Shown in pieces: positions 18,284 to 26,418 of a stretch of 64,000 bases of DNA. The stretch is from assembly GCF_022179185.1 (NCBI RefSeq), contig NZ_BPQJ01000004.1, positions 248,001-312,000 of the forward strand, read 5' to 3'. The translations under genes were made by a program, and so were the position numbers. The first letter of the stretch is position 1. Every line of letters begins with the position of its first letter. The DNA is from Methylobacterium frigidaeris (lineage in GTDB: Bacteria; Pseudomonadota; Alphaproteobacteria; Rhizobiales; Beijerinckiaceae). The notes under the pieces are model-generated. The model did not search any database and had not been told where the DNA came from. It saw nothing but the letters and a program-made list of their open reading frames with translations.

Positions 18284-19450
18284 ATGTCCGATCCCGCTTC
18301 CCTCGTCTCCCGCCGCGCCGCCCGCGTCGCGCCCTTCCTGGCGATGGACGTGCTCGCCGCCGCGGCCCGGCGGGAGCGGCAGGGCGACAGCGTGGTGCAT
18401 ATGGAGGTCGGCCAGCCCTCGGCGCCTGCTCCCCGCCCGGCCATCGCGGCGGCGCAGGCGGCGCTGGCCTCGGGCCGCATTCCCTATACCGAGGCGCTCG
18501 GCATCGCCCCCTTGCGCGAGCGCATCGCCCGTCACTACGCCGAGGCCTACGGCGTCGCGGTGGCGCCGGAGCGGGTCGTCGTCACCACCGGCTCGTCGGC
18601 GGGCTTCGTGCTCGCCTTCTTGAGCCTGTTCGATGCCGGCGGGCGGGTGGCGATCGCGGCACCCGGCTATCCGGCCTACCGCTCGGTGCTCCAGGCCGTC
18701 GACCTCGAGCCGGTGGGCCTGACCCTGCGGGCCGAGGACGGCTTCGTGCCGACGGCTGCCGCCCTGTACGCCGCCCACGAGGCCGCGCCGCTCTCGGGCC
18801 TGCTGGTGATGAGCCCGGCCAATCCCTCCGGCACGATGATCGATGCCGCCGGTCTGCACTCCCTGGCGCAGGCCTGCCGCGCGCTGAACCTGCGCTTCAT
18901 CTCGGACGAGATCTATCACGGCCTGACCTACGGCGTGCCGGCGGCGACGGCCCTCGCGGTCGATCCCGAGGCGATCGTGATCAACTCGTTCTCCAAGTAC
19001 TATTGCATGACCGGCTGGCGCATCGGCTGGATGGTGGTGCCGGAAGCCCTGGTTCGGCCGATCGAGCGGCTGGCGCAGAACCTCTACATCTCGGCGCCCT
19101 ACCTGTCGCAGGTGGCCGCGCTCGCCGCCTTCGAGGCGACCGAGGAGCTGGAGGCGGTGAAGGCCGATTACGCCCGGGCCCGCGCGCTCCTTTTGAACGA
19201 GCTGCCAAGCATCGGCCTCGGCGACGTGCACCCGGCCGACGGCGCCTTCTACCTCTATGCCGACGTCGCCCGGCTCACCAACGACTCGATCGGCTTCTGC
19301 CGCCGGATGCTCGACGAGGCCGGCGTCGCGGCCACACCGGGCCTCGACTTCGACCCGGAGGCCGGCGCCCACCACCTACGCCTGTCCTTCGCCGGCGGCG
19401 AGGTCGAGGCGCGGGAGGCGGTGCTGCGGCTGAAGGGCTGGCTTCGTTGA
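18284..19450 (+). CDS. PLP-dependent class I/II aminotransferase
   Basis: Fold-type I aminotransferase of the aspartate aminotransferase family. 388 residues. Seen: substrate loop PYTEALGIAPLRERIARHY, cofactor-ring stacking region TTGSSAGFVLAF, MSPANPSGTMID (Asn contacting PLP), FISDEIYHGLTYG (Asp and Tyr), and the Schiff-base lysine in NSFSKYYCMTGWRIGW. The C-terminal arginine that binds the substrate carboxylate is likely in HHLRLSFAG. Specificity not decidable. Ends 13 bases before a methyltransferase gene, so they form a two-gene unit. Confidence 0.92.
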   Translation: MSDPASLVSRRAARVAPFLAMDVLAAAARRERQGDSVVHMEVGQPSAPAPRPAIAAAQAALASGRIPYTEALGIAPLRERIARHYAEAYGVAVAPERVVVTTGSSAGFVLAFLSLFDAGGRVAIAAPGYPAYRSVLQAVDLEPVGLTLRAEDGFVPTAAALYAAHEAAPLSGLLVMSPANPSGTMIDAAGLHSLAQACRALNLRFISDEIYHGLTYGVPAATALAVDPEAIVINSFSKYYCMTGWRIGWMVVPEALVRPIERLAQNLYISAPYLSQVAALAAFEATEELEAVKADYARARALLLNELPSIGLGDVHPADGAFYLYADVARLTNDSIGFCRRMLDEAGVAATPGLDFDPEAGAHHLRLSFAGGEVEAREAVLRLKGWLR

Positions 19451-19463
19451 CCGGAGGGCGCCG

Positions 19464-20234
19464 ATGAGCGATCTGCACCCTGCCGCCGCGGGCGGCTTCG
19501 CGGCCGGGGCCGAGACCTATGCCCGGGGCCGGCCCGACTACCCGGCGGCCCTCGGCAACTGGCTGCGCGACGTCCTCCGTCTCGGGCCCGGCCGGACGGT
19601 GGCCGATCTCGGCGCCGGCACCGGCAAGTTCACCCGCCTCCTCGCCGCCACCGGCGCGGACGTGACCGCGATCGAGCCGGTCGACGCCATGCGGGCGCAG
19701 CTCGCCGCGTCGCTCCCCGGCGTGACGGCGAGGCCCGGCTCCGCCGAGGCGATGCCGCTGGCGGATGGACGCCTCGATGCCCTGGTCTGCGCCCAGGCCT
19801 TCCACTGGTTCTCGACCCCGGCGGCTCTGGCCGAGATCCGCCGGGTGCTGCGGATCGGCGGCCGCCTCGGTCTCGTCTGGAATGTCCGCGACGAGGCGGC
19901 ACCCTGGGTCGCGGAGCTCACGGGGATCATGAACGCCCACGAGGGCGATGCGCCGCGCTACCATACGGGGGCGTGGCGGGCCCTGTTCCCGGCTGAGGGC
20001 TTCGGACCCCTGCACGAGGAGGCTTTCCCGCACGGCCACACCGGCACCCCGGAGCAGGTGATCCTCGACCGCACCCTGTCGGTGAGCTTCATCGCGGCGC
20101 TGCCGGAGGCGGAGCGGGCGCGGGTGGCGCAGGACGTGCACCACCTGATCGCCCGCACGCCGGATCTCGCCGGGCGGGACGAGGTGACGTTTCCGTATCG
20201 GACGCATGTCCATTGGTGCGAGCGCGTCTCGTGA
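19464..20234 (+). CDS. Class I SAM-dependent methyltransferase (UbiE/MenG-like fold)
   Basis: Soluble methyltransferase, 256 residues. Motif I VADLGAGTGKFTRLLAATG (about residues 46-64), motif II AIEPVDAMRAQL, the middle motif GSAEAMPLADGRLDALVCAQAFHWF and post-motif EIRRVLRIGGRLGLVWNVRD place it in the Methyltransf_11 group. The N-terminal AGAETYARGRPDYP is typical of a subgroup annotated only as SAM methyltransferase. A strong CGGAGGG precedes ATG 19464, right behind the aminotransferase stop. Substrate unknown. Confidence 0.9.
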   Translation: MSDLHPAAAGGFAAGAETYARGRPDYPAALGNWLRDVLRLGPGRTVADLGAGTGKFTRLLAATGADVTAIEPVDAMRAQLAASLPGVTARPGSAEAMPLADGRLDALVCAQAFHWFSTPAALAEIRRVLRIGGRLGLVWNVRDEAAPWVAELTGIMNAHEGDAPRYHTGAWRALFPAEGFGPLHEEAFPHGHTGTPEQVILDRTLSVSFIAALPEAERARVAQDVHHLIARTPDLAGRDEVTFPYRTHVHWCERVS

Positions 20235-20368
20235 GAGCGCCGACGCAGCGCCGGTGACGAGATCGCGTCGATCCGGAAGCGGAGATCGCCGCCGGTTTGC
20301 CCCGTCCTGACCCGGTCACTCTCGTCGTCGGTCACGAGGAGGGGGGATAGAAGGCGCGAGGTTTCGGA

Positions 20369-20974
20369 TCACGTCGAAATCGTGCGGTCGTTCGAAGACT
20401 CCTGACCGCGGGCCGAGGCCAGACCCTCGGCGAGCCGCTGGAACGCGTCGAGCGCCTTGCCCAAGGTGGCCTCCGGCTCCTGCGATGCCGCGACCCAGAG
20501 AGCGGCGTGGAGCGAGGCGCCGTTGAGGAGCCGCGCGGCGGCTTCCGCGTCCACCGGCGGGATCGCCCCCTCCGCGACGAGGTTCCGGATGCGCCGGGTC
20601 GTCTCGGCGAGGCAGGCATTCTGGCTCGGCCACAGCGAGGGATCGCCCAGCACCGCCGGGCCGTCGAGGAGCAGGATGCGCTGGATCTCCGGCTCGAGCG
20701 CCATCTCGATATAGGCCCGGTACTCGTCGAGGAGACCGCGCCAGGGACTCGAAGCCCGCTCGCCGACCGCGCGCAGGCGCTCCGCCATCTCGGCATCGAT
20801 CTGGTCGATGACCGCCTGGAGCAGCCCCTTCTTGTCGCCGAAATTGTGGTAGAGCGCGCCCCGCGTCAGCCCGGCTCCGGCGGTCAGCTCGTCCATCGAG
20901 GCCCCCGCATAGCCCTTCTCCGCGAAGGCCTCCCGGGCCGCCCGGACGAGCTTTCCCTTCGTCTCCTCCATCAT
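20369..20974 (-). CDS. TetR-family transcriptional repressor
   Basis: 201 residues from ATG 20974 (second ATG 20971). N-terminal HTH about residues 5-50: LVRAAREAFAEKGYAGASMDELTAGAGLTRGALYHNFGDKKGLLQAVID, the full TetR signature. The remainder is an all-helical ligand domain of unknown specificity. Divergent from the RidA gene with a 131-base gap that contains matched palindromes ATACG-N3-CGTAT at 21016 and 21065, very likely its operators; one lies where repressor would cover its own promoter, the other next to the ridA promoter. Confidence 0.93.
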   Translation of the reverse strand: MMEETKGKLVRAAREAFAEKGYAGASMDELTAGAGLTRGALYHNFGDKKGLLQAVIDQIDAEMAERLRAVGERASSPWRGLLDEYRAYIEMALEPEIQRILLLDGPAVLGDPSLWPSQNACLAETTRRIRNLVAEGAIPPVDAEAAARLLNGASLHAALWVAASQEPEATLGKALDAFQRLAEGLASARGQESSNDRTIST

Positions 20975-21013
20975 CTGCGCGCGTCGTCCGGCCACCCTGC
21001 CCACCCTTCTCGG

Positions 21014-21088
21014 CATACGGCGCGTATGCGAATTGACATGCACCGCGTATCCGTGCTCTCTCACATACGTCCCGTATATCAATACGGG
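21014..21088. promoter_or_regulatory. TetR operator pair in the divergent promoter region
   Basis: Two identical-format palindromes: GCATACG-GCG-CGTATGC at 21014-21030 and ATACG-TCC-CGTAT at 21065-21077, centres 49 bp apart. The second shares its right arm with a further dyad CCCGTAT-ATCA-ATACGGG at 21071-21088. All use the half site ATACG/CGTAT. The region is AT-rich compared with its surroundings, as expected for a promoter. Confidence 0.8.
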
Positions 21089-21105
21089 CACCAAGGGAGC
21101 AATCC

Positions 21106-21516
21106 ATGGCGCAGGCTCTATCAAGGCGCGACGCGGTGTTTCCGCCCGGCCGGCAGGCCCTCTACGACAAGCACCGCTACTCCGCGGCGATCCGCTCCGG
21201 CGACCTGCTGTTCGTCTCAGGCCAGGTCGGCAGCCGTGAGGACGGCTCGCCGGAGCCCGATTTCGAGGCGCAGGTCGCGCTGGCCTTCGCCCGGCTCGCG
21301 GCGGTGCTGGAGGCGGCGGGCTGCACCTTCGACGACGTGGTCGACGTGACGACCTTCCACACCGACCCGGCGGCGCAGTTCGACACGGTGATGCGGGTGC
21401 GCGATCGCGTGATCGGCGAGGCGCCGTATCCGAACTGGACGGCGGTCGGGGTCACCTGGCTCGCCGGCTTCGACTTCGAGATCAAGGTGATCGCGCGCAT
21501 CCCGGGCGCCGCCTGA
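21106..21516 (+). CDS. RidA/YjgF family protein
   Basis: Small trimeric protein of the Rid superfamily; RidA members hydrolyse reactive enamine/imine intermediates made by PLP enzymes. 136 residues with RSGDLLFVSGQVGSREDGSPEPDFEAQVALAFARLAAVLEAAGC and the conserved DDVVDVTTFHTDP. The canonical RidA catalytic Arg (in the motif ..RxxxPxR..) is not evident; the corresponding stretch reads PYPNWTAVGVTWLAG, so it may belong to a Rid subfamily without deaminase activity. Expressed divergently from the TetR gene with operators between. An aminotransferase lies 1.7 kb away but is not in the same unit. Confidence 0.88.
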   Translation: MAQALSRRDAVFPPGRQALYDKHRYSAAIRSGDLLFVSGQVGSREDGSPEPDFEAQVALAFARLAAVLEAAGCTFDDVVDVTTFHTDPAAQFDTVMRVRDRVIGEAPYPNWTAVGVTWLAGFDFEIKVIARIPGAA

Positions 21517-21550
21517 CCGCGGGATCAGGGAAACCCGGTCCGCATTGCGC

Positions 21551-21591
21551 GTCTGATCCCGGGCTCTCGCCTTCGGCGAAATCCAGGACGA
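21551..21591. repeat. Dispersed imperfect palindrome, copy 2
   Basis: Begins GATCCCGGGCTC and ends AGGACGAC, with an internal hairpin CGCCTTCGGCG; lies between ridA and the CobW-type gene. Same family as the copies at 7332, 25312, 35146 and 49957. Confidence 0.5.
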
Positions 21592-21646
21592 CCCGGTAGG
21601 TGCGAGAAACGTGGGTTCGAGCGACGAGTGCCCGTCCATCAGCGTC

Positions 21647-22687
21647 TCAAGCCCGCACCGTCTCGGCGCGCGGCACCCCGGCGCCCGCCCGCATGAACGG
21701 GGTGTCCGGGATCCGCGGCGCGAACCGGAACAGCCCGGCGGGCGCCACGCCTTCCAGTTCGCCCGCCGCGAGATCGCGGGCGATCACCACCACGAACGAG
21801 GCCGCGTCCTCGCCGGGCCTGCCGAAGGGCCGCGGGCGCGAGAACAGCGTGCCGACGCTCTCGACCAGCACGGGACGGTCCGATTCGACGACCCGTACCA
21901 GGCCCTTGAGGCGCAGCAGGCGCTCGCCGAGATGGCCGGCGAGGTTGTCGAGCCAGGCCGCCAGATCGTCGTAGGGGAGGGCGGCGACGGGTCGGGCGAG
22001 CCAGACCGCGACGCGGGGATGGGCGCCGGCGGGTTCCGCCCGCAGGAGCGCCGGATCGAGGCCAGCGCCGGGCAGCGGCGCGAAGGCCGCCGCGACGGCG
22101 GCGGAGCGGTCGGAAGCGGCCACGATCTCGGCGAGCGGGTTCAAGCCCGCGACCTCGGCCCTGGCCTGCGCGAGGCGGCCAAGCGGCGCGGCGTCGAGCT
22201 TGGTCAGGACGATGCGGTGCGCCGCGGCCCATTGCGCCGCGGCCTCCTCGATGGCGGTCGTCCCAGGGCCGCGGAGCGCATCGTAGGTGGCGACGACCGA
22301 GACCCGCATCGGGAAACCGGCGAGGCTCGCGAGCTGGCGCAGGACCGGGCCGGGCTTCGACAGGCCGCTCGTCTCCAGCACGATCCGGCGCAACGGGCCC
22401 GACGCCTCCGGCCGCTCGGCGGCGAGCAGGGCCTCGACGGTGCGGGCGAGATCGCTCGTCATCTGGCAGCAGACGCAGCCATTGGCCAGCATGGTCATCG
22501 GCACGTCCAGGGAGACCTGATCTGCGCTCTCGCGCAGGATCAGCCCGTCGAGGCCGATCTCGCCGGCCTCGTTGACGATGACCGCGGTGTCCGCCGCCTC
22601 GGGGAGAGCCAGGTAATCGCGCAGGAGCGAGGTCTTGCCCGAGCCGAGGAAGCCGGTGAGGACGACGAAGTCGAGGCTGTCGGTCAC
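21647..22687 (-). CDS. CobW/ZNG1-type GTPase metallochaperone (G3E family)
   Basis: GTP-dependent metal insertase/chaperone family (CobW, YeiR, YjiA, ZNG1). 346 residues: P-loop GFLGSGKT at 12-19, switch region VIVNEAGEIGLDG, metal-binding CxCC motif in NGCVCC (Cys71, Cys73, Cys74), LETSGLSKPGPV, and the G4 motif LTKLDAA; then the CobW C-terminal domain (GLVRVVESDRPVLVESVG). No His-rich metal tail is present. Starts with GTG 22687, overlapping the stop of the upstream amidohydrolase by 4 bases (GTGA), so translation is coupled. That coupling argues that the amidohydrolase is its client. Confidence 0.9.
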   Translation of the reverse strand: MTDSLDFVVLTGFLGSGKTSLLRDYLALPEAADTAVIVNEAGEIGLDGLILRESADQVSLDVPMTMLANGCVCCQMTSDLARTVEALLAAERPEASGPLRRIVLETSGLSKPGPVLRQLASLAGFPMRVSVVATYDALRGPGTTAIEEAAAQWAAAHRIVLTKLDAAPLGRLAQARAEVAGLNPLAEIVAASDRSAAVAAAFAPLPGAGLDPALLRAEPAGAHPRVAVWLARPVAALPYDDLAAWLDNLAGHLGERLLRLKGLVRVVESDRPVLVESVGTLFSRPRPFGRPGEDAASFVVVIARDLAAGELEGVAPAGLFRFAPRIPDTPFMRAGAGVPRAETVRA

Positions 22688-24294
22688 GGCGCCGCCTGAT
22701 CGGTTCCGGTGTACTTGGCCGGCACCGCCTCGTCCCAGGTCGCCTTGACCAGCTCGCGCACGTCGGCGAGCAGCTCGGCGGTGTCGTAGATCACCCCGTC
22801 CTTGATCGTGTATTTCAGGCCCCGGTGCCAGGTGGCGCCATTCGTCGCCTCGTCGAGGCGCAAGGCCCCGGTGCCGTAGAGCAGCTTGAAGTCGGTGAGC
22901 GGGTTGTGGTCGTGGACCAGCAGGTCGGCGCGCTTGCCGACCTCGACCGTGCCGATCTCGTCCTCGAGCCCGCACAGGGCCGCACCCTGCGAGGTCGCGG
23001 CGCGCACCACTTCCAGCGGGTGGAAGCCCGCCTCCTGCAACAGCTCCAGCTCGCGGATGTAGCCAAAGCCGAAGATCTGGTAGATGAAGCCCGAATCCGA
23101 GCCGGCGCAGACCCGGCCGCCCCGATTCTTGTACTCGTTGATGAAAGCCATCCAGAGCCGGTAGTTCTCCTTCCACTCGATCTCGTTCTGGGTCGACCAG
23201 CGATACCAGTACGAGCCGTGGCCGCCGCGCTGCGGCGTGAAGTAGTCCCACATCGACTTCCAGGTGTACTCCTTGTGCCAGTCGGCCTGGCGCGCCCGCA
23301 TCAGGTCGCGGTTGGCGTCGTAGATCGTGAAGGTCGGCACGAAGGTGAAGCCGAGCTCCAGGAACCGCTCCAGGGTCTCGTTCCACTTCCTCGATCCGGG
23401 CTCAGCGCCCTGGCGGAACATCTGGCCGGAGACCGAGAAGCGGAAATACTCGTCGTTGTAGTCGTAATCGAGCGGAAAGTTCTGCACCACCCGGTCCTCG
23501 AACAGCGCCTCGGGCAGGCCGTAATAGTGTTCGGCGCTGGTGAGGCCCCAGCCGGCGGTGGTGAGCGCGTTCATCCGGGTCACCGCCATCTGGGCGTGGT
23601 GGCAGCCGGACTTGAGCCCGAGCTTGCGGCACTCGTCGAGGGCCGCCTCCATGATGGCGGGCGGTGCGCCGAAGAACTTCACCCCGTCGGCGCCGCGCTC
23701 CTTGAGCTTCCGCAGCCATACCCGCCCTTCCTCGGGGGTGTGGATCAGCTTCAGCATGTCGTTGACGGCCGGGAAGTAGCTGTAGGCCAAGAGGCGCGGC
23801 GCCGCGATCTCGTTGGCTTCCGAGCGCCTCTTCTGGTCGAGCATCCAGTCGAGGCCGTTGAACGAGCCCATCTCGCGCACGGTGGTGACGCCGTGGGCGA
23901 GCCAGAGCTTGTAGACATACTCGACCGGCGGCACCCAGCCGTTGGCGGCGTGGTAGGCGACGCCCGCATGGGCGTGGCAATCAACGAAGCCGGGCGTCAC
24001 CCACTTAGCCCGGCAATCGATCTCGTGGTCGCCGGGCGCGGGCCGGTTGGCGTTGGTCGCGAGGTTGCCGGTGACCTTCTTGAGCTGCACGATGCGGCCG
24101 TTCTCGACCACGATGTCGGTCGGGCCGATCGGCGGTGCGCCGGTGCCGTCGATGACGGTCGCGGCCCGCAGCACGAGACGCTTGTGCGGCCCGATCCCGC
24201 GGTCGCGGGAGGTCGACGGGACCAGGGGCGGCTGGCCGGCCTTGGCCCGCTCGGCGGCGAGTTCGTTGCCCGCCGGGATGGTGGCGTCGCTCAT
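22684..24294 (-). CDS. Metal-dependent amidohydrolase (imidazolonepropionase-like)
   Basis: TIM-barrel amidohydrolase superfamily enzyme, 536 residues, longer than the usual 400-450. N-terminal beta-sandwich (LVLRAATVIDGTGAPPIGPTDIVVENGRI), metal ligands His-x-His in GFVDCHAHAGVAYH, bridging Lys candidate in GVKFFGAPP, His in SGCHHAQMAV and a further His in TSAEHYYGLPEAL, catalytic Asp in CAGSDSGFIYQ, and C-terminal sandwich (GTVEVGKRADLLVHDHNPL). Long aromatic insert around residues 290-360 (YDYNDEYFRFSVSGQMF; YTWKSMWDYFTPQ) may shape the substrate pocket. No signal peptide. Downstream of the ABC transporter genes and coupled to the CobW-type GTPase; substrate probably an amide or lactam imported by that transporter. 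Confidence 0.88.
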   Translation of the reverse strand: MSDATIPAGNELAAERAKAGQPPLVPSTSRDRGIGPHKRLVLRAATVIDGTGAPPIGPTDIVVENGRIVQLKKVTGNLATNANRPAPGDHEIDCRAKWVTPGFVDCHAHAGVAYHAANGWVPPVEYVYKLWLAHGVTTVREMGSFNGLDWMLDQKRRSEANEIAAPRLLAYSYFPAVNDMLKLIHTPEEGRVWLRKLKERGADGVKFFGAPPAIMEAALDECRKLGLKSGCHHAQMAVTRMNALTTAGWGLTSAEHYYGLPEALFEDRVVQNFPLDYDYNDEYFRFSVSGQMFRQGAEPGSRKWNETLERFLELGFTFVPTFTIYDANRDLMRARQADWHKEYTWKSMWDYFTPQRGGHGSYWYRWSTQNEIEWKENYRLWMAFINEYKNRGGRVCAGSDSGFIYQIFGFGYIRELELLQEAGFHPLEVVRAATSQGAALCGLEDEIGTVEVGKRADLLVHDHNPLTDFKLLYGTGALRLDEATNGATWHRGLKYTIKDGVIYDTAELLADVRELVKATWDEAVPAKYTGTDQAAP

Positions 24295-24323
24295 GATGTC
24301 CTCCCGTATTCTTGTTCGTCCTA

Positions 24324-24371
24324 TGCATCATTCGCCGAAGTGGTCACCGGTTCGGCGGCTGAAATGATGCA
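24324..24371. repeat. Two-tier palindromic element, copy 2
   Basis: Core 25-mer at 24333-24357 (arms CGCCGAAGTGG and CCGGTTCGGCG) inside a 9-bp outer stem TGCATCATT/AATGATGCA. Same architecture as the copy at 16485-16529 with compensating stem changes. Located in the 116-base gap between the permease stop and the amidohydrolase start, where it may attenuate or stabilise the mRNA. Confidence 0.7.
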
Positions 24372-24410
24372 AGACAAAAAGCTGAGCAGAATTGCCTCGT
24401 GCGATTATGC

Positions 24411-25295
24411 TCAGCGGGCGTAGCGGCGGCCGAGGAGCGCGGTGCCGAGAACTGTAAGCACCAGGGTCGCGGCGAGCAGGATGAAGGCGAGGGCGGCACC
24501 GAACGGCCAGTTCATGCCCTTCGAGAACTGGTCGTAGACGGCGGGCGCCATCATCTTGAACTGCGAGCCGCCGAGCAGCACCGCGGTGGCGTAGGTGTTC
24601 ATGCACAGGATGAAGACGAGGACGCAGCCCGCCACCGTGCCGGGGAGCGCCAGCGGCCACACCACCCGGCGGAACACCGTGAAGGCGCCGGCGCCGAGAT
24701 TGGCCGCCGCCTCCTCGACCGCCCGCGGGATGCTCTCGATCACCGAGGACAGGGTCAGGATCATGTAGGGCAGGACCACCGCGATCGTGCCGACCGCGAC
24801 CGCGCCCGGGGTGTAGATGAGCTGAAGCGGCTGCGAGGTGATGTGCAGGCCGCGCAGGGTCGCGTTGATGAGCCCGTCATTGCCGAGGAGCCCGAGCCAG
24901 CCGGCCGCCCGCACGACGTTGCCGACGAGGAGCGGGATCAGGGTCAGGACGATGACGAGGCTCTTCCAGCGGCTCTCCATCCGGGCGAGCCGGTAGGCCG
25001 CCGGGAAGCCGAGCGCCAGGGTCAGGGCCGTGCAGGTGAAGGCCATGACGAGCGTCGTGCCCATCACGCCGCGGTAATACGGGTCGGCCAGGGCGTTGAG
25101 GTAGTTCTGCGCCGTCGTCGCCTCGATCATCAGCTGCGTGGCGCTGTACTGGTTGAGCGAGATGCGCGCGAGCAGCACCATCGGACCGACCAGCAGCGCG
25201 GCGACGACGAGAACGGCCGGCAGGATGAGGGCGAACACGGCGGACCTTTGCCTGGGAGCCTGTTGAAGTGTCGGGAAGGCGGGCTCGGCGCCCAT
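24411..25295 (-). CDS. ABC transporter permease (PotB-like)
   Basis: Inner-membrane subunit of a spermidine/putrescine/opine-type importer. Six hydrophobic segments are visible (first: FALILPAVLVVAALLVGPMVLL), with the EAA loop SIPRAVEEAAANLGAGAFTVFRRVVWPLALPG that contacts the ATPase. ATG 25295 gives 294 residues; the frame continues upstream to 25334, but that stretch lies inside a dispersed palindrome and ATG 25316 is the only other plausible start. Fourth gene of the transporter operon (permease, ATPase, binding protein, permease). Confidence 0.9.
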   Translation of the reverse strand: MGAEPAFPTLQQAPRQRSAVFALILPAVLVVAALLVGPMVLLARISLNQYSATQLMIEATTAQNYLNALADPYYRGVMGTTLVMAFTCTALTLALGFPAAYRLARMESRWKSLVIVLTLIPLLVGNVVRAAGWLGLLGNDGLINATLRGLHITSQPLQLIYTPGAVAVGTIAVVLPYMILTLSSVIESIPRAVEEAAANLGAGAFTVFRRVVWPLALPGTVAGCVLVFILCMNTYATAVLLGGSQFKMMAPAVYDQFSKGMNWPFGAALAFILLAATLVLTVLGTALLGRRYAR

Positions 25296-25311
25296 CTCCC
25301 CATTGCACAGG

Positions 25312-25348
25312 GTCATCCCGGGCTCCCGCTGCACGGCCCCGGAATGAC
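25312..25348. repeat. Dispersed imperfect palindrome, copy 3
   Basis: GTCATCCCGGGCTCCCGC facing GGCCCCGGAATGAC around TGCAC. The best-paired copy of the five. It lies in the gap between the solute-binding protein gene and the second permease gene. Confidence 0.6.
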
Positions 25349-25360
25349 GTGGAGGATGGA

Positions 25361-25379
25361 CTGTCGGTCGATCCGACAG
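25361..25379 (-). promoter_or_regulatory. Hairpin directly after the solute-binding protein gene
   Basis: Perfect 7-bp stem CTGTCGG/CCGACAG with loop TCGAT ends one base before the binding-protein stop codon (minus strand). With the adjacent dispersed palindrome it probably protects the upstream mRNA, giving more binding protein than permease, a common arrangement in ABC importer operons. Confidence 0.6.
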
Positions 25380-25380
25380 C

Positions 25381-26418
25381 TTACCCCTTGAACTCCTTGT
25401 TCCAGAAGTCCGTGAACGCCGCCTGCTGCTGCTGCATCGTCGCGTAGTCGAGGGGGCGGAGCTTGGCCTGCTGGGCCTCCGTCAGGCTGATCTGCTGGGC
25501 CAGATCCTCCGGGAGCTTGGCGTCCTTGACGGTCGGCACGTAGCCCATCTTCTGGGCGAAGGCGACCTGCGCCTTCGGGTCGAGCATGGCGTTCAGGTAC
25601 TTGAAGGCGCTGTCCTTGGCCCGCGAGTTCTTCGGCACGCCGGCCTCGAACAGGATCGGCAGCGCGCCCTCCTCCGGCACCGCCATCGCGACCGGGATGC
25701 CGGCCTGCTTCCACATGAAGCCGCGGGCGAGCCACATCAGCGAGATCCACACCTCCTCGGACTTGAGGGCGGCGGCCAGGGTCTCGTTGGACGGGTAGAC
25801 CTTCGGCGAGAGCGCCTTCAGGTCCATGAGCGCCGCCTTGCCCTTGGTGAAGTCGGTGGGGGTGCCGCCGGCCCCGATATTGGCGCCGGCCATGTTGAAG
25901 GGGGCGAGGATGTCGGAGAAGCCGACCCGGCCCTTGTATTTGGGGTCGAAGATGTCGGCGTAGCGGGTCGGCGGGGTCGTGACCTTGCTCGGGTTGTAGA
26001 GCACGACGAGCGCCGAGTAGATGTGCGGGATCGAGTGCGGCTTGCGGAAGACGTCGATCACCTCCGACAGGCGCGGCACCTCGGCGGTGGGCACGGTCTC
26101 CAGCACGCCGAGCTGGCTCAGCATGTAGCTGTCGATGTCGTTGATGCAGGCCACGTCCATGCTGGCGCGCCGGCTGGTCCGCTCGGCGATCAGCTTGGTG
26201 CGGCGCGGATCCTGGTTGGCGATGTCCTGCGACACCTCGATGCCCTGCGGCTTCATCAGCGGAACGTCGATGTTCTGCTGGAGCAGCGCGCCGTAATCGC
26301 CGCCCCAGGTGCCGACGACGATCGAGGCGGACTGGGCCCGGGCCGGGAACGTGCCGGCGAGGCCGAGGGCGGCGCTGCCGGCCAGGCTGCGGGCCATGAG
26401 GGTGCGACGGGTGATCAT
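25381..26418 (-). CDS. ABC transporter extracellular solute-binding protein (PotD-like)
   Basis: Periplasmic receptor of the importer. 345 residues with a twin-arginine-like signal (MITRRTLMARSLAGSAALGLAGTFPARAQ) and the class-I/PotD-type fold: SIVVGTWGGDYGALLQQNI at the start of the mature protein, NDIDSYMLSQLGVL, LYNPSKVTTPPTRYADIFDPKYKGRVGF, and FEAGVPKNSRAKDSAFKYLNAML. Tat export would mean it folds before export. The start overlaps the ATPase gene stop by 4 bases (ATGA). Family members bind polyamines, opines, thiamine or iron; nothing here decides which. Confidence 0.92.
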   Translation of the reverse strand: MITRRTLMARSLAGSAALGLAGTFPARAQSASIVVGTWGGDYGALLQQNIDVPLMKPQGIEVSQDIANQDPRRTKLIAERTSRRASMDVACINDIDSYMLSQLGVLETVPTAEVPRLSEVIDVFRKPHSIPHIYSALVVLYNPSKVTTPPTRYADIFDPKYKGRVGFSDILAPFNMAGANIGAGGTPTDFTKGKAALMDLKALSPKVYPSNETLAAALKSEEVWISLMWLARGFMWKQAGIPVAMAVPEEGALPILFEAGVPKNSRAKDSAFKYLNAMLDPKAQVAFAQKMGYVPTVKDAKLPEDLAQQISLTEAQQAKLRPLDYATMQQQQAAFTDFWNKEFKG

